Origin: Bacillota bacterium
GTDB taxonomy: Bacteria; Bacillota; Clostridia; Acetivibrionales; DTU013
Direction of reading: 5' to 3'
Length of the DNA: 64,000 nt
Assembly (NCBI GenBank): GCA_023399355.1
Contig: JAEWQC010000088.1
Span: 17,189-81,188 of the forward strand
Below the pieces are notes generated by a model, which searched no databases, had not been told where the DNA came from, and worked only from the letters and a program-made list of their open reading frames with translations. Made by a program: the position numbers and the translations under genes. Below, in pieces: positions 8,351 through 18,454 of the stretch; positions within the stretch are counted from its first letter, which is position 1; the number at the start of each line of letters is the position of its first letter.

Positions 8351-9461
8351 GCTCCACCTCTCCGATCGGAAGTAATGTGATGACGGAAAAACCGCCTGAT
8401 CCATCCAGAATCAGCTTTCCGCCGGCATTCTCCGTCCTCTCTTCCATTCCTGCCAGTCCCATTCCCTTTTTGTAGGAAAGTGCACCTTTTCCATTATCCC
8501 GTACCTCCGCCTTGATGAGCCTGGTCATTACCTCAAGCTTCACATTGATATTTGTGGCGGACGAATACTTAAGCGCATTTGTCAGTGCTTCTTTTGTATT
8601 GTCCATGATTATTTTCCATTGAAGATGTGTAATCGCATCAAGACTGCCATAATAGGAGAGTGTGGTCTTAATGGCATTATTCCTTGAAAATTCCTCCAGG
8701 CTCAGCTTAAGCCTGTTGATTCCCAATTGTTCCGGGGCGGGCTTGATATTTCTTAGCGTGGAACGTATGCTTTCCATACCGCCCTTCAGGTTTTCCGTTA
8801 CGGTCGCTATCATTCCGGCAGCTTTATCGCGGTCCTTTCCGATAATCGTACCTGCCGCTTCAAGCTGAATGATGCTGCCTGCTATGGTATGTCCAACCTT
8901 GTCATGAATTTTTTGTGCCAGGCTGTTCCGCTCTTCAAGCTGCGAAAGGTATCGAACCTGCAATTCGTATTCGCTTTCCGCATTAAGTCTGCTGCTCAGT
9001 TCTTCATTCCTGTTCTTCAACTTCTCATTGACTGATTTCAACGCAGATAAGGAAGTTGACAACTTGTTCACCAGAAGAAAAATCAAAAAGCAAAGTAAAG
9101 CGGTAAGGATATATTCAGGCACCAGCCTGTCCCCTGCAAAAAGACCGGGTAATGCTGCGAATGCCAGCCACATTCTCCCGTCTTGTGTAAAACCGGAGAC
9201 CAGTTCAAGAATATCCATCACAATAAGCAGTATGAATAACTTATTTGCTATTACCGAAGAAAATGCAAGAACAATAATACTTACAAGAAGCAGGCTTTTA
9301 CCAAGCCGTAGATTTTTAACTATTTTTGCAAGCATACCTGTACAGACATAGGCCAGTATCAGCAACACCACCAGCGGGATTTTCTCCATCCCCGCCTGTA
9401 AATACCGTATGATGCAGTATAGCAAAATAGCCATCCTGGTACCAATCAGCCAATTCTCCAT
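8340..9461 (-). CDS. Sensor histidine kinase (HisKA_3), LnrJ-like
   Basis: This 373-residue protein has about five hydrophobic segments in residues 5-150, then a coiled linker, a HisKA_3 dimerisation region with the phospho-acceptor in SLAQKIHDKVGHT (~190), and an HATPase region with NTKEALTNALKYS (N box, ~280), DNGKGA and GMGLAGMEERT (~320-340). There is little extracellular sequence, which fits membrane-stress sensors that detect lipophilic drugs within the bilayer. It is paired with the response regulator downstream. A GAGGGTCT site precedes the ATG. Confidence 0.92.
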   Translation of the reverse strand: MENWLIGTRMAILLYCIIRYLQAGMEKIPLVVLLILAYVCTGMLAKIVKNLRLGKSLLLVSIIVLAFSSVIANKLFILLIVMDILELVSGFTQDGRMWLAFAALPGLFAGDRLVPEYILTALLCFLIFLLVNKLSTSLSALKSVNEKLKNRNEELSSRLNAESEYELQVRYLSQLEERNSLAQKIHDKVGHTIAGSIIQLEAAGTIIGKDRDKAAGMIATVTENLKGGMESIRSTLRNIKPAPEQLGINRLKLSLEEFSRNNAIKTTLSYYGSLDAITHLQWKIIMDNTKEALTNALKYSSATNINVKLEVMTRLIKAEVRDNGKGALSYKKGMGLAGMEERTENAGGKLILDGSGGFSVITLLPIGEVEHVH

Positions 9462-9678
9462 AGACCCTCACAAATCATTTCCCGCTACTTATACCCTTGC
9501 TCGAACGCACAGGTTGTCACCCGCCCCTCGCCACTGACTCCTCACAAATTACTCTACTCCCCTAGAAGCGTCAGAAGCAAGGAGTACAGGAAGGCAAAGT
9601 ATAAAACCGGAGCATATAATAACAGGCGAGGATTTTTATGCTGCAGTCTGCCGCAGTAATCCGCCGCTTATCACGCAT

Positions 9679-10794
9679 TTACTTCAGGTTCTCGGGGTTG
9701 AGGCACTGTAGCTCCTCCGGCACAAAAATACCGTCCCTCCGGATAAGGATATCATCGAACCAAACGTCTCCGCCGCCATACTCAGGTCTTTGGATAAATA
9801 CAAGATCCCAGTGGATGGCCGACTTGTTGCCGTTGTTGCATTCATCATAGCAGCTGCCGGGAGTGAAATGTAAGCTACCTTTTATTTTCTCATCAAAAAG
9901 GGTATCCTTCATAGGCTTTTCAATAAACGGATTAAAGCCCAATGAAAACTCACCCACATACCGCGCACCTTCATCCGTGTCGAAGATCCTGTTTATTTTC
10001 TCGGTATTATTGGAAGTCGCTTTGATAATCTTCCCATCTTTAAATTCCAGTGAGATGTTCTCAAAGGTAAATCCCTGATATTTCGCCGGGGTATTGTAGC
10101 TGATGGTTCCGTTTACTGAAGTCTTAAGAGGTGCCGAGAACAGTTCACCGTCCGGTATGTTCCTCTTTCCCTCACATTTTCTGGGCGGCATGCCCTTGAT
10201 GGAAAATGTCAAATCAGTACCTTTCCCGGTGATCCTGACCCTGTCGGCTCTTCCCATCACTTTCGCAAGGTTGTCCATGGCTTTGGACATCTTCGAATAA
10301 TCCAGATTGCAGACGTTGAAATAAAAATCTTCGAAAGCTTCTGTGGACATTTCAGCCATCTGCGCCATGGAACTGTTCGGGTATCTGAGGACCACCCATT
10401 TGGTATGCTCCACACGTTGATCCGAGTGCACCGGTTCCAGAAAAAGCTTGTTGTAGAGCTTCATCTTCTCATCCGGGACATCTCCCAGTTCATTTGAATT
10501 ATCGGTTGCACGGAAACCGATATAGGCATCCATCTTCTTCATCCTGATCAATTCAAGATCCGCCATCAGCTTGATCTGTTCTTCACTGCAACCATTGAGC
10601 AGCACCCTGGTGATTTCATCGTTTTTAATAGTTACAAAAGGCAGCCCTCCAGCATTGTAGACTTCCTGGATCAATGCTTTTGTCAGCGGCAGTTCAAAAC
10701 CCTTTGTCTCTATCAGTACTCTTTCACCCGGCTTCACTTCGCACGAATAATTCACCAGGTTTTTCGCGAGTTTTTCAACTCTCGGATCAGTCAT
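9679..10794 (-). CDS. M29-family aminopeptidase (AmpS/PepS type)
   Basis: A 371-residue protein, the usual length for the M29 thermophilic-type metallo-aminopeptidases. The N-terminal region (MTDPRVEKLAKNLVNYS) and the C-terminal metal-binding parts (CYDECNNGNKSAIHWDLVF and GGGDVWFDDILI) are conserved family features as I recall them. It removes N-terminal residues from peptides in the cytoplasm, using two metal ions. Its start overlaps the stop of the upstream oligoendopeptidase gene by 4 bp (ATGA), so the two act in sequence on peptides: PepF cuts oligopeptides and this enzyme trims the products. Confidence 0.88.
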   Translation of the reverse strand: MTDPRVEKLAKNLVNYSCEVKPGERVLIETKGFELPLTKALIQEVYNAGGLPFVTIKNDEITRVLLNGCSEEQIKLMADLELIRMKKMDAYIGFRATDNSNELGDVPDEKMKLYNKLFLEPVHSDQRVEHTKWVVLRYPNSSMAQMAEMSTEAFEDFYFNVCNLDYSKMSKAMDNLAKVMGRADRVRITGKGTDLTFSIKGMPPRKCEGKRNIPDGELFSAPLKTSVNGTISYNTPAKYQGFTFENISLEFKDGKIIKATSNNTEKINRIFDTDEGARYVGEFSLGFNPFIEKPMKDTLFDEKIKGSLHFTPGSCYDECNNGNKSAIHWDLVFIQRPEYGGGDVWFDDILIRRDGIFVPEELQCLNPENLK

Positions 10795-12599
10795 ATGCTC
10801 TTCTCCAATTCATCCAATATGGATTCAAATACTTTCAATGCATCCTCGACAGGCTTGGGTTCGGATAAATCAACACCGGCCTTTTTAAGTAGTTCCAGCG
10901 GATAATCGGAACCGCCGCTCCTGAGGAACCCGGTATAACGTTCCACTGCAGGCATGCCTTCCTTTAGGATCTGCTGTGACAAAGAAGCTGCAGCAGATAT
11001 GCCCGTAGCGTATTTGTAAACATAGAAGCTGTTGTAGAAATGAGGAATTCTAGCCCATTCCATATCAATCTCCTCATCTATGACCACTTCGGAGCCGAAA
11101 TACTTCTCATTCAGACCCCTGTAAATCCTGCAGAACTCTTCGGACGTCAAAGCCTCGCCACTCTCTACCAGTTCGTGGGTTATCTTCTCAAACTCCGCAA
11201 ACATGGTCTGCCTGAACAATGTCCCGCGGAACTCCTCAAGATAATGATTCAGCAGGTATGCCTTCTCTCTCTTGTCGGTAGTATCGGCCAGCATATAGTT
11301 GATCAGCAGCGATTCATTGACGGTGGATGCCACCTCGGCCACGAATATCTTGTACTCGGAATAGATATACGGCTGCGTTTTGTTGGTATAATACGAATGC
11401 ATCGCATGACCCATTTCATGTGCCAGTGTGAACGCATCATTGATCGTACCCTGAAAATTCAACAGTACGTAGGGATGTGTCAGGTGAGTCCCCCAGGAAT
11501 AGGCGCCGCTTGTCTTTCCCTTGTTTTCAAAGACATCAATCCAACCCGATTTAAAGGCTTCTTCAAGATCCTCCAGATAGCTGCAGCCCATTGGCGCCAG
11601 TCCCTTTTTCACGAGTTCGAGGGATTCCTTGTATGAAATCTGCTTCGGCGGCTCTTCAACAATTGGCACATATAGGTCGTACATATGCAATTCGTCCAGC
11701 TTCAGAGCCTTTTTGCGCAGCCTCAGATATCTATGGAGCAGCGGCAGATTTTTGTTCACGGTTTCAATCAGATTATCGTAAACGGAGCCAGGTACATTAT
11801 CACTGTCGAGTGATGAACTCAGACTTGAATCATATTTTCGCACGGAGGCATAGAACTTATTCGCTTTGATATTGTTGTTCAGTGAAGAGGCCAATGTATT
11901 CTTCATTGCGGTATAAGACTTGTAAAGGGCATGGAAGGCATCTTCCCGGACTCTTCTGTCTTTTGACTCCAGGAACTTGATATACCGGCCTTTGGTCACT
12001 TCGACCTCTTCTCCGTCTTCGTCCTTTATATAGGCAAATCTGATATCCGCATTGTTGAACATGGTGAATATATCCGAGGGTGCATGTGCGATCTCCGCAG
12101 ATAGCGCAAGCAGCTCTTCTTCCCTGTCCGACAGGATGTGCTGTTTCTGTCTCAGCAATTCATCCATATACTGCCTGTATATGGCCATCCCTTCTACTTC
12201 ATCAATACTCTTTCTCAGCAAACCTTCGTCAATTGAAATGATTTCAGGGATGATGAACGATACTGACGCATAGACCTCTGTCCCAAGTGCCGTCGCCCTG
12301 TCGGTCAGCGCCTGATATTTGGATTCGGCATTATTTTCGTCCCTTCTCATGCGCGCATATACAAAAAGCTTGTCATTAAGTGCCATCATGTCTTCACTAA
12401 TCTTGAGGCACTGCAGCAGGATCTTCATATCACTTGCAAGCCTGCCCCTGAACGCGGTGATCTCAACGGACATCTGCCGGATTTTCCTGAAATCGCTCTC
12501 CCAGTCGGAATCACTTGCATATATATCTTCAAGCCTCCATTTATACTTTGCATCGATTTCTTGTCTTTCAGGTAATGCGTTATTCTTTTTTTCAGTCAT
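10791..12599 (-). CDS. pepF: Oligoendopeptidase F (M3B)
   Basis: At 602 residues this is the normal PepF length. The zinc motif HEMGHAMHS (residues ~385) and the downstream Glu-containing EVASTVNES give the thermolysin-type metal site. The flanking TINDAFTLAHEMGHA context and the C-terminal YKYATGISAA are characteristic. It hydrolyses 7-17-residue peptides in the cytoplasm. GAGAGGTGGATAT precedes the ATG. A TATAAT sequence ~60 bp upstream on the coding strand could be a -10 element, but I see no convincing -35. It is followed by the coupled M29 aminopeptidase. Confidence 0.95.
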   Translation of the reverse strand: MTEKKNNALPERQEIDAKYKWRLEDIYASDSDWESDFRKIRQMSVEITAFRGRLASDMKILLQCLKISEDMMALNDKLFVYARMRRDENNAESKYQALTDRATALGTEVYASVSFIIPEIISIDEGLLRKSIDEVEGMAIYRQYMDELLRQKQHILSDREEELLALSAEIAHAPSDIFTMFNNADIRFAYIKDEDGEEVEVTKGRYIKFLESKDRRVREDAFHALYKSYTAMKNTLASSLNNNIKANKFYASVRKYDSSLSSSLDSDNVPGSVYDNLIETVNKNLPLLHRYLRLRKKALKLDELHMYDLYVPIVEEPPKQISYKESLELVKKGLAPMGCSYLEDLEEAFKSGWIDVFENKGKTSGAYSWGTHLTHPYVLLNFQGTINDAFTLAHEMGHAMHSYYTNKTQPYIYSEYKIFVAEVASTVNESLLINYMLADTTDKREKAYLLNHYLEEFRGTLFRQTMFAEFEKITHELVESGEALTSEEFCRIYRGLNEKYFGSEVVIDEEIDMEWARIPHFYNSFYVYKYATGISAAASLSQQILKEGMPAVERYTGFLRSGGSDYPLELLKKAGVDLSEPKPVEDALKVFESILDELEKSI

Positions 12600-12820
12600 A
12601 TATCCACCTCTCAGGCTCCCTTTCGGGGAAATTTACTTTAGGTCACTCTATCATATTATATCCCCGGCTACTCGTTTTTACCAGTATTTATCTAACATCC
12701 TTGCAATTAATTAAAGTGATTTAGTCATAAAAAAGCAAACTTAAAAAAGCCTCTGTGTCGGATAAATAAAGGGTGAATGTCTGCACAGACAAGCCGACTC
12801 GAATGGGCCAGGGATTTCGC

Positions 12821-15800
12821 CTATTTGTTCATGGTCCTGTAAAGCAGCACTGCCGCCTGTGCTCTTGTGGCCGTAACCGAAGGGCCGATTGCGTTACCCG
12901 GAAGGCCTTCCATGATGCCTTCGCCCACAATTGTTGCAAGGCTGGCCAGGGCAGATGGGGTGATCTTGTTTTTGTCGCTGAATTTCTCCAGGACTGAGTT
13001 GTTGTGAATTGTAAGTGGTTTAGGTGAAATCTGCTTTACTTTAAAAAGGATAACTGCAATTTCTTCCCGCGTAATCGCCTTCTCCGGGTAGAATTTATTA
13101 CTGGCGTCCCCCGAAATGATTCCCAGGTTTTCGGCAATCATGATTTCATTATAATACCACTTGTTTGACTTGACATCCGCCAGGCTGCCAACAGGTGTTG
13201 TATCCAGTTTGAAGGCCCTTACGACCATGGCGGTAAAATCCGCTTTCGTTACAGTATTGCCGGGTTTGTACAATGTTGCTGTTACACCCTTCATAATGCC
13301 CATTCCGGCAAGATTTTCAATAGCATCCCTGGCCCATGACACAGATTTCAGATCCGAGAAGGTCGCTTTTGTATTGGTCTTCGCGTCTGCTACGCTGCTC
13401 TCCGATGAACCTGTGGAATTATACGAAACTACTTTATAGGAATATCTCATTCCAGCGATCAGATTACTGTCGGTATAAACCGTATTATTCTTTCCAATTT
13501 CGGCCAGAACATCAAAGTAGTATGCATTTGAAGGCTTTCTCAATATCCTGAATACATCTTCACTGTCCGAGTTGTCTTTCCAGGTGATCTTTATCTGAGT
13601 AGCAGATAATGCAGTTGCCACTACATTGGAAGGAGCTGCCGGAATTGCCGTGGAAACCAGGATTTCATCGCTGAGTGAATCCGAATTGCCGCTGGAGCTG
13701 TATGCACGCACCCTGAAGTAATATTTTGTATAGGGATTGAGGTTTGTCACATTATACGCTGTAACATTGGGATTCAACCAGGATAGAACATTCCATACTC
13801 CGTCGGAGCCGATCTTCCATTCCACCTTGAACCCGTTTTCATTGTCCGAAGTATCCGTCCAGCTCAGGAGCACCTGTGTGCTTGAAACATATGCATATGT
13901 AATATTCGATGGCGGATTGATCAACCCGGCACCAATCGAAGCCGAATTGGAATAGGGAGAATATAGAGTGCCCGATGCTACATAGGCTCTAACCATATAG
14001 TTATACTGCACACCCTTCTGGATGGTGTTGTCCGTATATGTCGTTATGTTTTTGTCCACAGTGGCATAAAGCGTATACGTGCCTGAACCGTAGATATACC
14101 GCCACACTTCGAAACCGGTCTCGTCGGTGGAATTATCCCTCCAGTTCAGTTCAACGGCTGAGTTGGTCGTAACTGTGACCGTAAGCAATGATGGAGCATC
14201 CAGATAAAGATTCTGCACTGTAATGATGTTGGAATAAACGGATTCGTTCGTTGATGTCCGCGCCTTGATCCTGTATGTATAGGAGGCACTCGGAACCAAC
14301 CCCGTCGTATCGGACCAGCCCGAGGTTACGTAACTTACAGTGTTGAGCGCACTGAAGCTTCCGTTTGGCATTTTCCTCTCTATTACCACATCTGCTGTAC
14401 CGGAATTGCCGGTCCAGGAAAGATAGATGGTGTTGTTGGCTGCCGCAATGCCTGTAAGTGTAAGATTTCCAAGATTGGTATATGCACCGATGCCAATTTC
14501 GTCATTTGGATAGGATAAGCCGGTCGAGCCTGTGCCCATCGATTTCCGGATCCGGTAGAAATACCTGGTATTGGGCATTAGTCCGGTGTCGCTGTACTTC
14601 AGTGCACCGAGAGCTGTGGTGTAGATGGTTGACCACGTACCATCAGTCCCGGTTTTTCGTTCAATAACCGTATTATAGCTTTCTGTTCCCGTGTAACTCC
14701 ACGAAAGGTCCAGTCTGGTTGCCGAGTACGCTACTACAGTAAGATTGGCCGGTGCAACGGAATCCCATGCAGCGACATATACTTCGTTTGTGTACGGCGA
14801 ATTTCCAAGAGCATTGTAAGAACAGACCCTGTATAAATAGGAGTGACCACTCGAAACTGAAGTGTCAACATAAGTCGCTGTAATAGCTGCGACTGTCGCT
14901 ATTTGCGTGTATATACCCGGATCAGTCACTCTTTCAATCCGAAAGCCAGTCTCATTATTTGAGTTATCCGTCCAGTTCAGAGTGACTGCTGAGGAGGAAA
15001 CCACATTGGCGCGCAAAAGTGAAGGTGCTGCCGGAAGAGTTGCTGAGATCTTTGCCGTAGTTACTATATATTTGTTCGCAGCGTATTCATACCCCACCGT
15101 ATATGTATAGATTAATCCCGGAACCACAATTATACTGTCTGTATAGGAAGTTGTTAAGCTGGAAAGAGAATCTTCAATAATGGAATCCGACCCTTCTCCA
15201 ATCTGCCTTCGTATGGTAACCGGCAATGAATTACCGGGCGCATTAACCCAGGAAAGATTAATCGTATGAGAATCGGCCATGTTAAGAACCAGATTATTCG
15301 GGGGCGCTGCAACGCTGGTCGATTGGGTAATATTGCTGTAACCCGAATAGCCGCTGCCACTTCTGGCAGCCAGTCTGTACCGGTACTTTCCGCTGACTCC
15401 CTGAGCGTCATTAAAACCGGTTCCCGAAAGAAAAGTACTGACAGGCACCCATGCATTCCATTTTGACAATGTAGTATCCCATAAAGAACGTTCAAGTTGA
15501 AATAGGCCGATTTGTGGGTAATCCCCCCAGGTGACGCCTGAATAGTAATGAATTGTATCAATACTAATTGTAGGAGGCTGTATTGGCAATACGGCTATGG
15601 GTTCCGATATATCCGATTCCAGCGGGCCAGTACCGATCGACTTGATTGTATAGCTGACCTCATTACCCCCACTCAAAGGCGCTGTTGTATAGCTCGTAGC
15701 ATTGCTTCCCATAGTAGTGGTAGTATTTCCCGCAACTGTAGCGTTGATTTCACATTGTGCAGCCATTTTTGACGCACTCCAATTCAATGTTACCTGCCTG

Positions 15801-16237
15801 GAGTTAATGTCAAATACAGACCTCGCCTCATATGGAGCAATCATTTTGGTTGTCGTTACCGGGGCCGTTATTTCATCGATTTTTATTGCTGACGCTGTAT
15901 CGGAGTAAGCACTTATAATATAGGTATAGAGGGTTTGCGGCTGCAGCCCCGAATCAATAAAAGTAAGGTCCAAAGCAGTATCCACAGCAAAATCTTTAAC
16001 TAGCATTGCAGCACCGGTACTGGTACCGACAGCTCTTGACAGCCGGTAAGTACTTGCACCTGCTACCGATGTCCAGTCCAGTTGCACCCTCGTGTCGGAA
16101 TCAGGGTCGATTAGTGAAGTCGTGAGACTTATTGCATAAGCTCCCTGCGCTGCAAAGATGAATATTGCCGCTGCAAGCGCTGGCAACAATAATATTTTAA
16201 GTAATGTCCCAATATTTTTATTTATATGAATTTTCAT
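12821..16237 (-). CDS. Secreted fibronectin type III repeat protein with C-terminal SLH anchor
   Basis: The start MKIHINKN is preceded by TGGAGGG, giving 1138 residues. A signal peptide covers ~1-35 (hydrophobic stretch ending AQGAYA). About ten fibronectin-III-like repeats of ~90 residues follow, each recognisable by an APSxL/PPSN start, LxWTDNS strands and YxYRVxAY. The last ~180 residues are three S-layer-homology repeats (FSDLKSVSWARDAI, LADVKSNKWYYNEI, FSDKNKITPSALA). The protein should be anchored on the cell-wall polymer and project its FN3 stalk. No enzymatic domain is visible, so it may be an adhesin or spacer. The FN3 units differ substantially from one another, unlike recent tandem duplications. 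It is alone in its transcription unit. Confidence 0.92.
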   Translation of the reverse strand: MKIHINKNIGTLLKILLLPALAAAIFIFAAQGAYAISLTTSLIDPDSDTRVQLDWTSVAGASTYRLSRAVGTSTGAAMLVKDFAVDTALDLTFIDSGLQPQTLYTYIISAYSDTASAIKIDEITAPVTTTKMIAPYEARSVFDINSRQVTLNWSASKMAAQCEINATVAGNTTTTMGSNATSYTTAPLSGGNEVSYTIKSIGTGPLESDISEPIAVLPIQPPTISIDTIHYYSGVTWGDYPQIGLFQLERSLWDTTLSKWNAWVPVSTFLSGTGFNDAQGVSGKYRYRLAARSGSGYSGYSNITQSTSVAAPPNNLVLNMADSHTINLSWVNAPGNSLPVTIRRQIGEGSDSIIEDSLSSLTTSYTDSIIVVPGLIYTYTVGYEYAANKYIVTTAKISATLPAAPSLLRANVVSSSAVTLNWTDNSNNETGFRIERVTDPGIYTQIATVAAITATYVDTSVSSGHSYLYRVCSYNALGNSPYTNEVYVAAWDSVAPANLTVVAYSATRLDLSWSYTGTESYNTVIERKTGTDGTWSTIYTTALGALKYSDTGLMPNTRYFYRIRKSMGTGSTGLSYPNDEIGIGAYTNLGNLTLTGIAAANNTIYLSWTGNSGTADVVIERKMPNGSFSALNTVSYVTSGWSDTTGLVPSASYTYRIKARTSTNESVYSNIITVQNLYLDAPSLLTVTVTTNSAVELNWRDNSTDETGFEVWRYIYGSGTYTLYATVDKNITTYTDNTIQKGVQYNYMVRAYVASGTLYSPYSNSASIGAGLINPPSNITYAYVSSTQVLLSWTDTSDNENGFKVEWKIGSDGVWNVLSWLNPNVTAYNVTNLNPYTKYYFRVRAYSSSGNSDSLSDEILVSTAIPAAPSNVVATALSATQIKITWKDNSDSEDVFRILRKPSNAYYFDVLAEIGKNNTVYTDSNLIAGMRYSYKVVSYNSTGSSESSVADAKTNTKATFSDLKSVSWARDAIENLAGMGIMKGVTATLYKPGNTVTKADFTAMVVRAFKLDTTPVGSLADVKSNKWYYNEIMIAENLGIISGDASNKFYPEKAITREEIAVILFKVKQISPKPLTIHNNSVLEKFSDKNKITPSALASLATIVGEGIMEGLPGNAIGPSVTATRAQAAVLLYRTMNK

Positions 16238-16319
16238 AATATCCCTCCAAAAAGCATAATCCAATATGAATATCGGCATTTGGAAGCTGGAAATTAACCT
16301 ATAAAGGCTTGTATAAATA

Positions 16320-16362
16320 AAATGGCCTGGAATACCCTGAATTTTAAGTATTCCAAGCCATT
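16320..16362 (-). terminator. Rho-independent terminator
   Basis: AATGGCcTGGAATAC and GTATTCCaAGCCATT pair around a 12-base loop. On the minus strand the stem is followed by TTTATTTATA. It lies just after the 201-residue repeat-protein gene. Confidence 0.75.
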
Positions 16363-16388
16363 CTCAAATGAGAAAGATGTGTGAGGGT

Positions 16389-16994
16389 TTATACTCCTGC
16401 TTCGTAGGAATTCAGCTGCGATCCCGGGAAGGCATAGGACGACTGTGAAGAGTAGGCCTCCATTGCTGATTGGAAAGCACTCGTTATATACTGTTGTTGA
16501 TCCGATGTGATCTTTCCCGACTCTGTCAAACCATCCAGCACACTCTTCAATGTGTCGGAGCTTTCATCCTGTGTCATTTGCGGCGGCGGCGGCATACCAT
16601 GGTGTTTCTTCATTGAGCCCAAAGCACTTTTAACAGCAGCCTCCTGATCCTCGGTAATAGTGCCTGCTGAAACCAGGCTCGCCAAAGGATCCTTGAAAGA
16701 GCTGTTGCCGGAAGCATTCTCCGCACCTGTTTTAGTCCGGTATGCCATTCTGGCGGCATCAAGCGCATCCTTTATGGCCTGCTCCTGATCCGAAGTAATG
16801 GTCCCATCAGAAACGAGCGCTGACAAAGGACTTGCCGGCTTTTGCCCGGACACTCCCTGTGATGTGTTTTCCGATGTCTGGAACAGTTCCTGAGCGGATG
16901 AATTGTCTTGTGTGCTCCTCTTTTGTAGCAGTCTCAAAAGCTCCTGTGATGCACTGAGCTGACTGCTGTAATCATAATTAGAGGAAATGTTCAA
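16389..16994 (-). CDS. Small repeat protein of unknown function
   Basis: The gene starts at a TTG with AAAAGGAGGTAAG upstream and encodes 201 residues. No known catalytic domain is recognised. Three copies of a ~20-residue unit of the form LVSDGTITSDQEQAIKDAL occur near residues 58, 102 and 150, separated by Ser/Gln-rich and Pro-rich linkers (HHGMPPPPQ). There is no signal peptide and no membrane helix. The repeat resembles paired helices with an acidic loop. It is a single-gene unit with its own terminator, next to the SLH protein gene on the same strand. Confidence 0.75.
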   Translation of the reverse strand: MNISSNYDYSSQLSASQELLRLLQKRSTQDNSSAQELFQTSENTSQGVSGQKPASPLSALVSDGTITSDQEQAIKDALDAARMAYRTKTGAENASGNSSFKDPLASLVSAGTITEDQEAAVKSALGSMKKHHGMPPPPQMTQDESSDTLKSVLDGLTESGKITSDQQQYITSAFQSAMEAYSSQSSYAFPGSQLNSYEAGV

Positions 16995-17236
16995 TCTATC
17001 TTACCTCCTTTTTGCATCCATGCCAATATTTTATCCTATTATGTATATCGAGAGATATCCTTTGGGATATTGCGGCAGATATGCGGCAATCAAGCGGTTT
17101 ATTCCATCATCTGCTTCACATCATTCAACAGCCCTTTACACACAATTTAACAACCGATTTAACAACCAACTATCACCAATTCCAGCAACTTGACAAACCT
17201 TCCGAATAATTGTACAATTATATTCCGTTAACACAT

Positions 17237-17313
17237 GCGCCCGTAGCTCAGCAGGATAGAGCGTCGGTTTCCTAAACCGCAGGCCGGACGTTCGAGTCGT
17301 CTCGGGCGCACCA
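17237..17313 (+). tRNA. tRNA-Arg (anticodon CCT)
   Basis: The acceptor stem GCGCCCG/CGGGCGC, D-arm TAGCTCAGC, anticodon loop TTCCTAA (anticodon CCT) and T-loop TTCGAGT all fold normally, and the CCA tail is encoded (17311-17313). The first pair of the anticodon stem (T-C) appears mismatched. The gene decodes AGG. Its 3' end borders an AT-rich island with a tyrosine-recombinase remnant, making it the likely integration site. Confidence 0.95.
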
Positions 17314-17314
17314 G

Positions 17315-17345
17315 AATACCAAGCTTTCAGAGCTTGGTATTTTTT
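17315..17345 (+). terminator. tRNA-Arg terminator
   Basis: AATACCAAGCT/AGCTTGGTATT forms an 11-bp stem with a 5-base loop, followed by a T run. It starts immediately after the CCA. Confidence 0.85.
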
Positions 17346-17356
17346 AATATTTAAGG

Positions 17357-17378
17357 TTTAGACAGATTTTAGACAGAT
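17357..17378. repeat. 11-bp direct repeat next to tRNA-Arg
   Basis: TTTAGACAGAT occurs twice, directly adjoining, at the left edge of the AT-rich island. Short direct repeats beside a tRNA attachment site can be integrase arm sites. That role is inference. Confidence 0.4.
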
Positions 17379-17405
17379 TTATATATTTATTGTGAGGGTG
17401 CAGTA

Positions 17406-18266
17406 ATGGAGTATAAAAAACAACATTGGGTACCTCAATCTTATTTACGTGCATGGTGTGATCCAAATGTGGATCCTCTAGAAAATGATTATGTCTGGGT
17501 ATTTCAAAAGGATGGAACCCTTTGGAAGAGAAAAGCCCCAGAAAATATATTTTTCGAACCAGATATGTATACGATTCATCTTGACGATGGGACGAGAATA
17601 CTAGATATTGAACATGGCCTATCTGGCCTTGAAAGTCTATTTACCAAAATAAGAAGAGAATCAATAAATATTAAATCTGAACTAAGCCCCAATGATATAT
17701 TAATAATTCTAGCTTTCATTGCTGCATCATTTGAAAGAACAAAAATGAAAAGAGATTATCACAAAAAATTTTGGGGCGAGATAGTAGAATATGCAGAGAA
17801 TTTAAAAAAATATATGTTAAGTTTATCGCCTGAAGAACGAAAAAGAAAATCAGTTAATAGTAGTTCCGGTGAGTCATCACTTTCCCTCGACGATGCAAAA
17901 AGGTTAGCAGAAAACCCACTCCAAGAAATGTTAATTGCATCAATAAACACATCCATTGAAATGTTTCGACCGATGTGTTTGCGATTTTTACACACCACAT
18001 CCAAACTAGGATTTATAACTTCAGACGCTCCATGTGTTTGGTTTGACAGGGAAGCATATAAAAGACCATTTCCGTATAATCAGCCTGGTTTGGCATTCCC
18101 AACAATCGAGATAACTCTACCTGTTTCCCCTCATTTTATGGCTTATTTAACGTGGAAAGGTAATACCACGTATATTGAAATACCTGATTATTTAGTAAAT
18201 GAGTATAACCGACGAACAAGATATTTTTGCAATGAATATTTCGTTGTTAACCAAAAGATTTTGTAA
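17406..18266 (+). CDS. DUF4238 domain protein
   Basis: This 286-residue cytoplasmic protein opens with KKQHWVPQSYLRAW, the diagnostic N-terminus of DUF4238. It also contains the family's central FLHTTSKLGFITSDAPCVWF (residues ~197-216) and SPHFMAYL. The function of DUF4238 is not established. The proteins are scattered in accessory regions, often next to phage-resistance genes. Here it lies in an AT-rich island between tRNA-Arg and an Abi-type gene, with base composition clearly lower in G+C than the surrounding genes, which suggests acquisition. A GTGAGGGTG sequence precedes the ATG. Confidence 0.8.
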   Translation: MEYKKQHWVPQSYLRAWCDPNVDPLENDYVWVFQKDGTLWKRKAPENIFFEPDMYTIHLDDGTRILDIEHGLSGLESLFTKIRRESINIKSELSPNDILIILAFIAASFERTKMKRDYHKKFWGEIVEYAENLKKYMLSLSPEERKRKSVNSSSGESSLSLDDAKRLAENPLQEMLIASINTSIEMFRPMCLRFLHTTSKLGFITSDAPCVWFDREAYKRPFPYNQPGLAFPTIEITLPVSPHFMAYLTWKGNTTYIEIPDYLVNEYNRRTRYFCNEYFVVNQKIL

Positions 18267-18454
18267 ATCCGTATTGGCTCGATCCAGGGAAACCTCCCAA
18301 ATAGACCTAATTTAACTTGTTTTTTATTTACACGGACTTTAAGTAGCTTAATTGTAATCTACACTATCTTAGTAATCCAATAAATATTTTTCAATTTCTT
18401 TATAAAGCAAAACGTTAAAAAAGTAGTATAATTAATTTAGTTTAGCAAAAGTGG

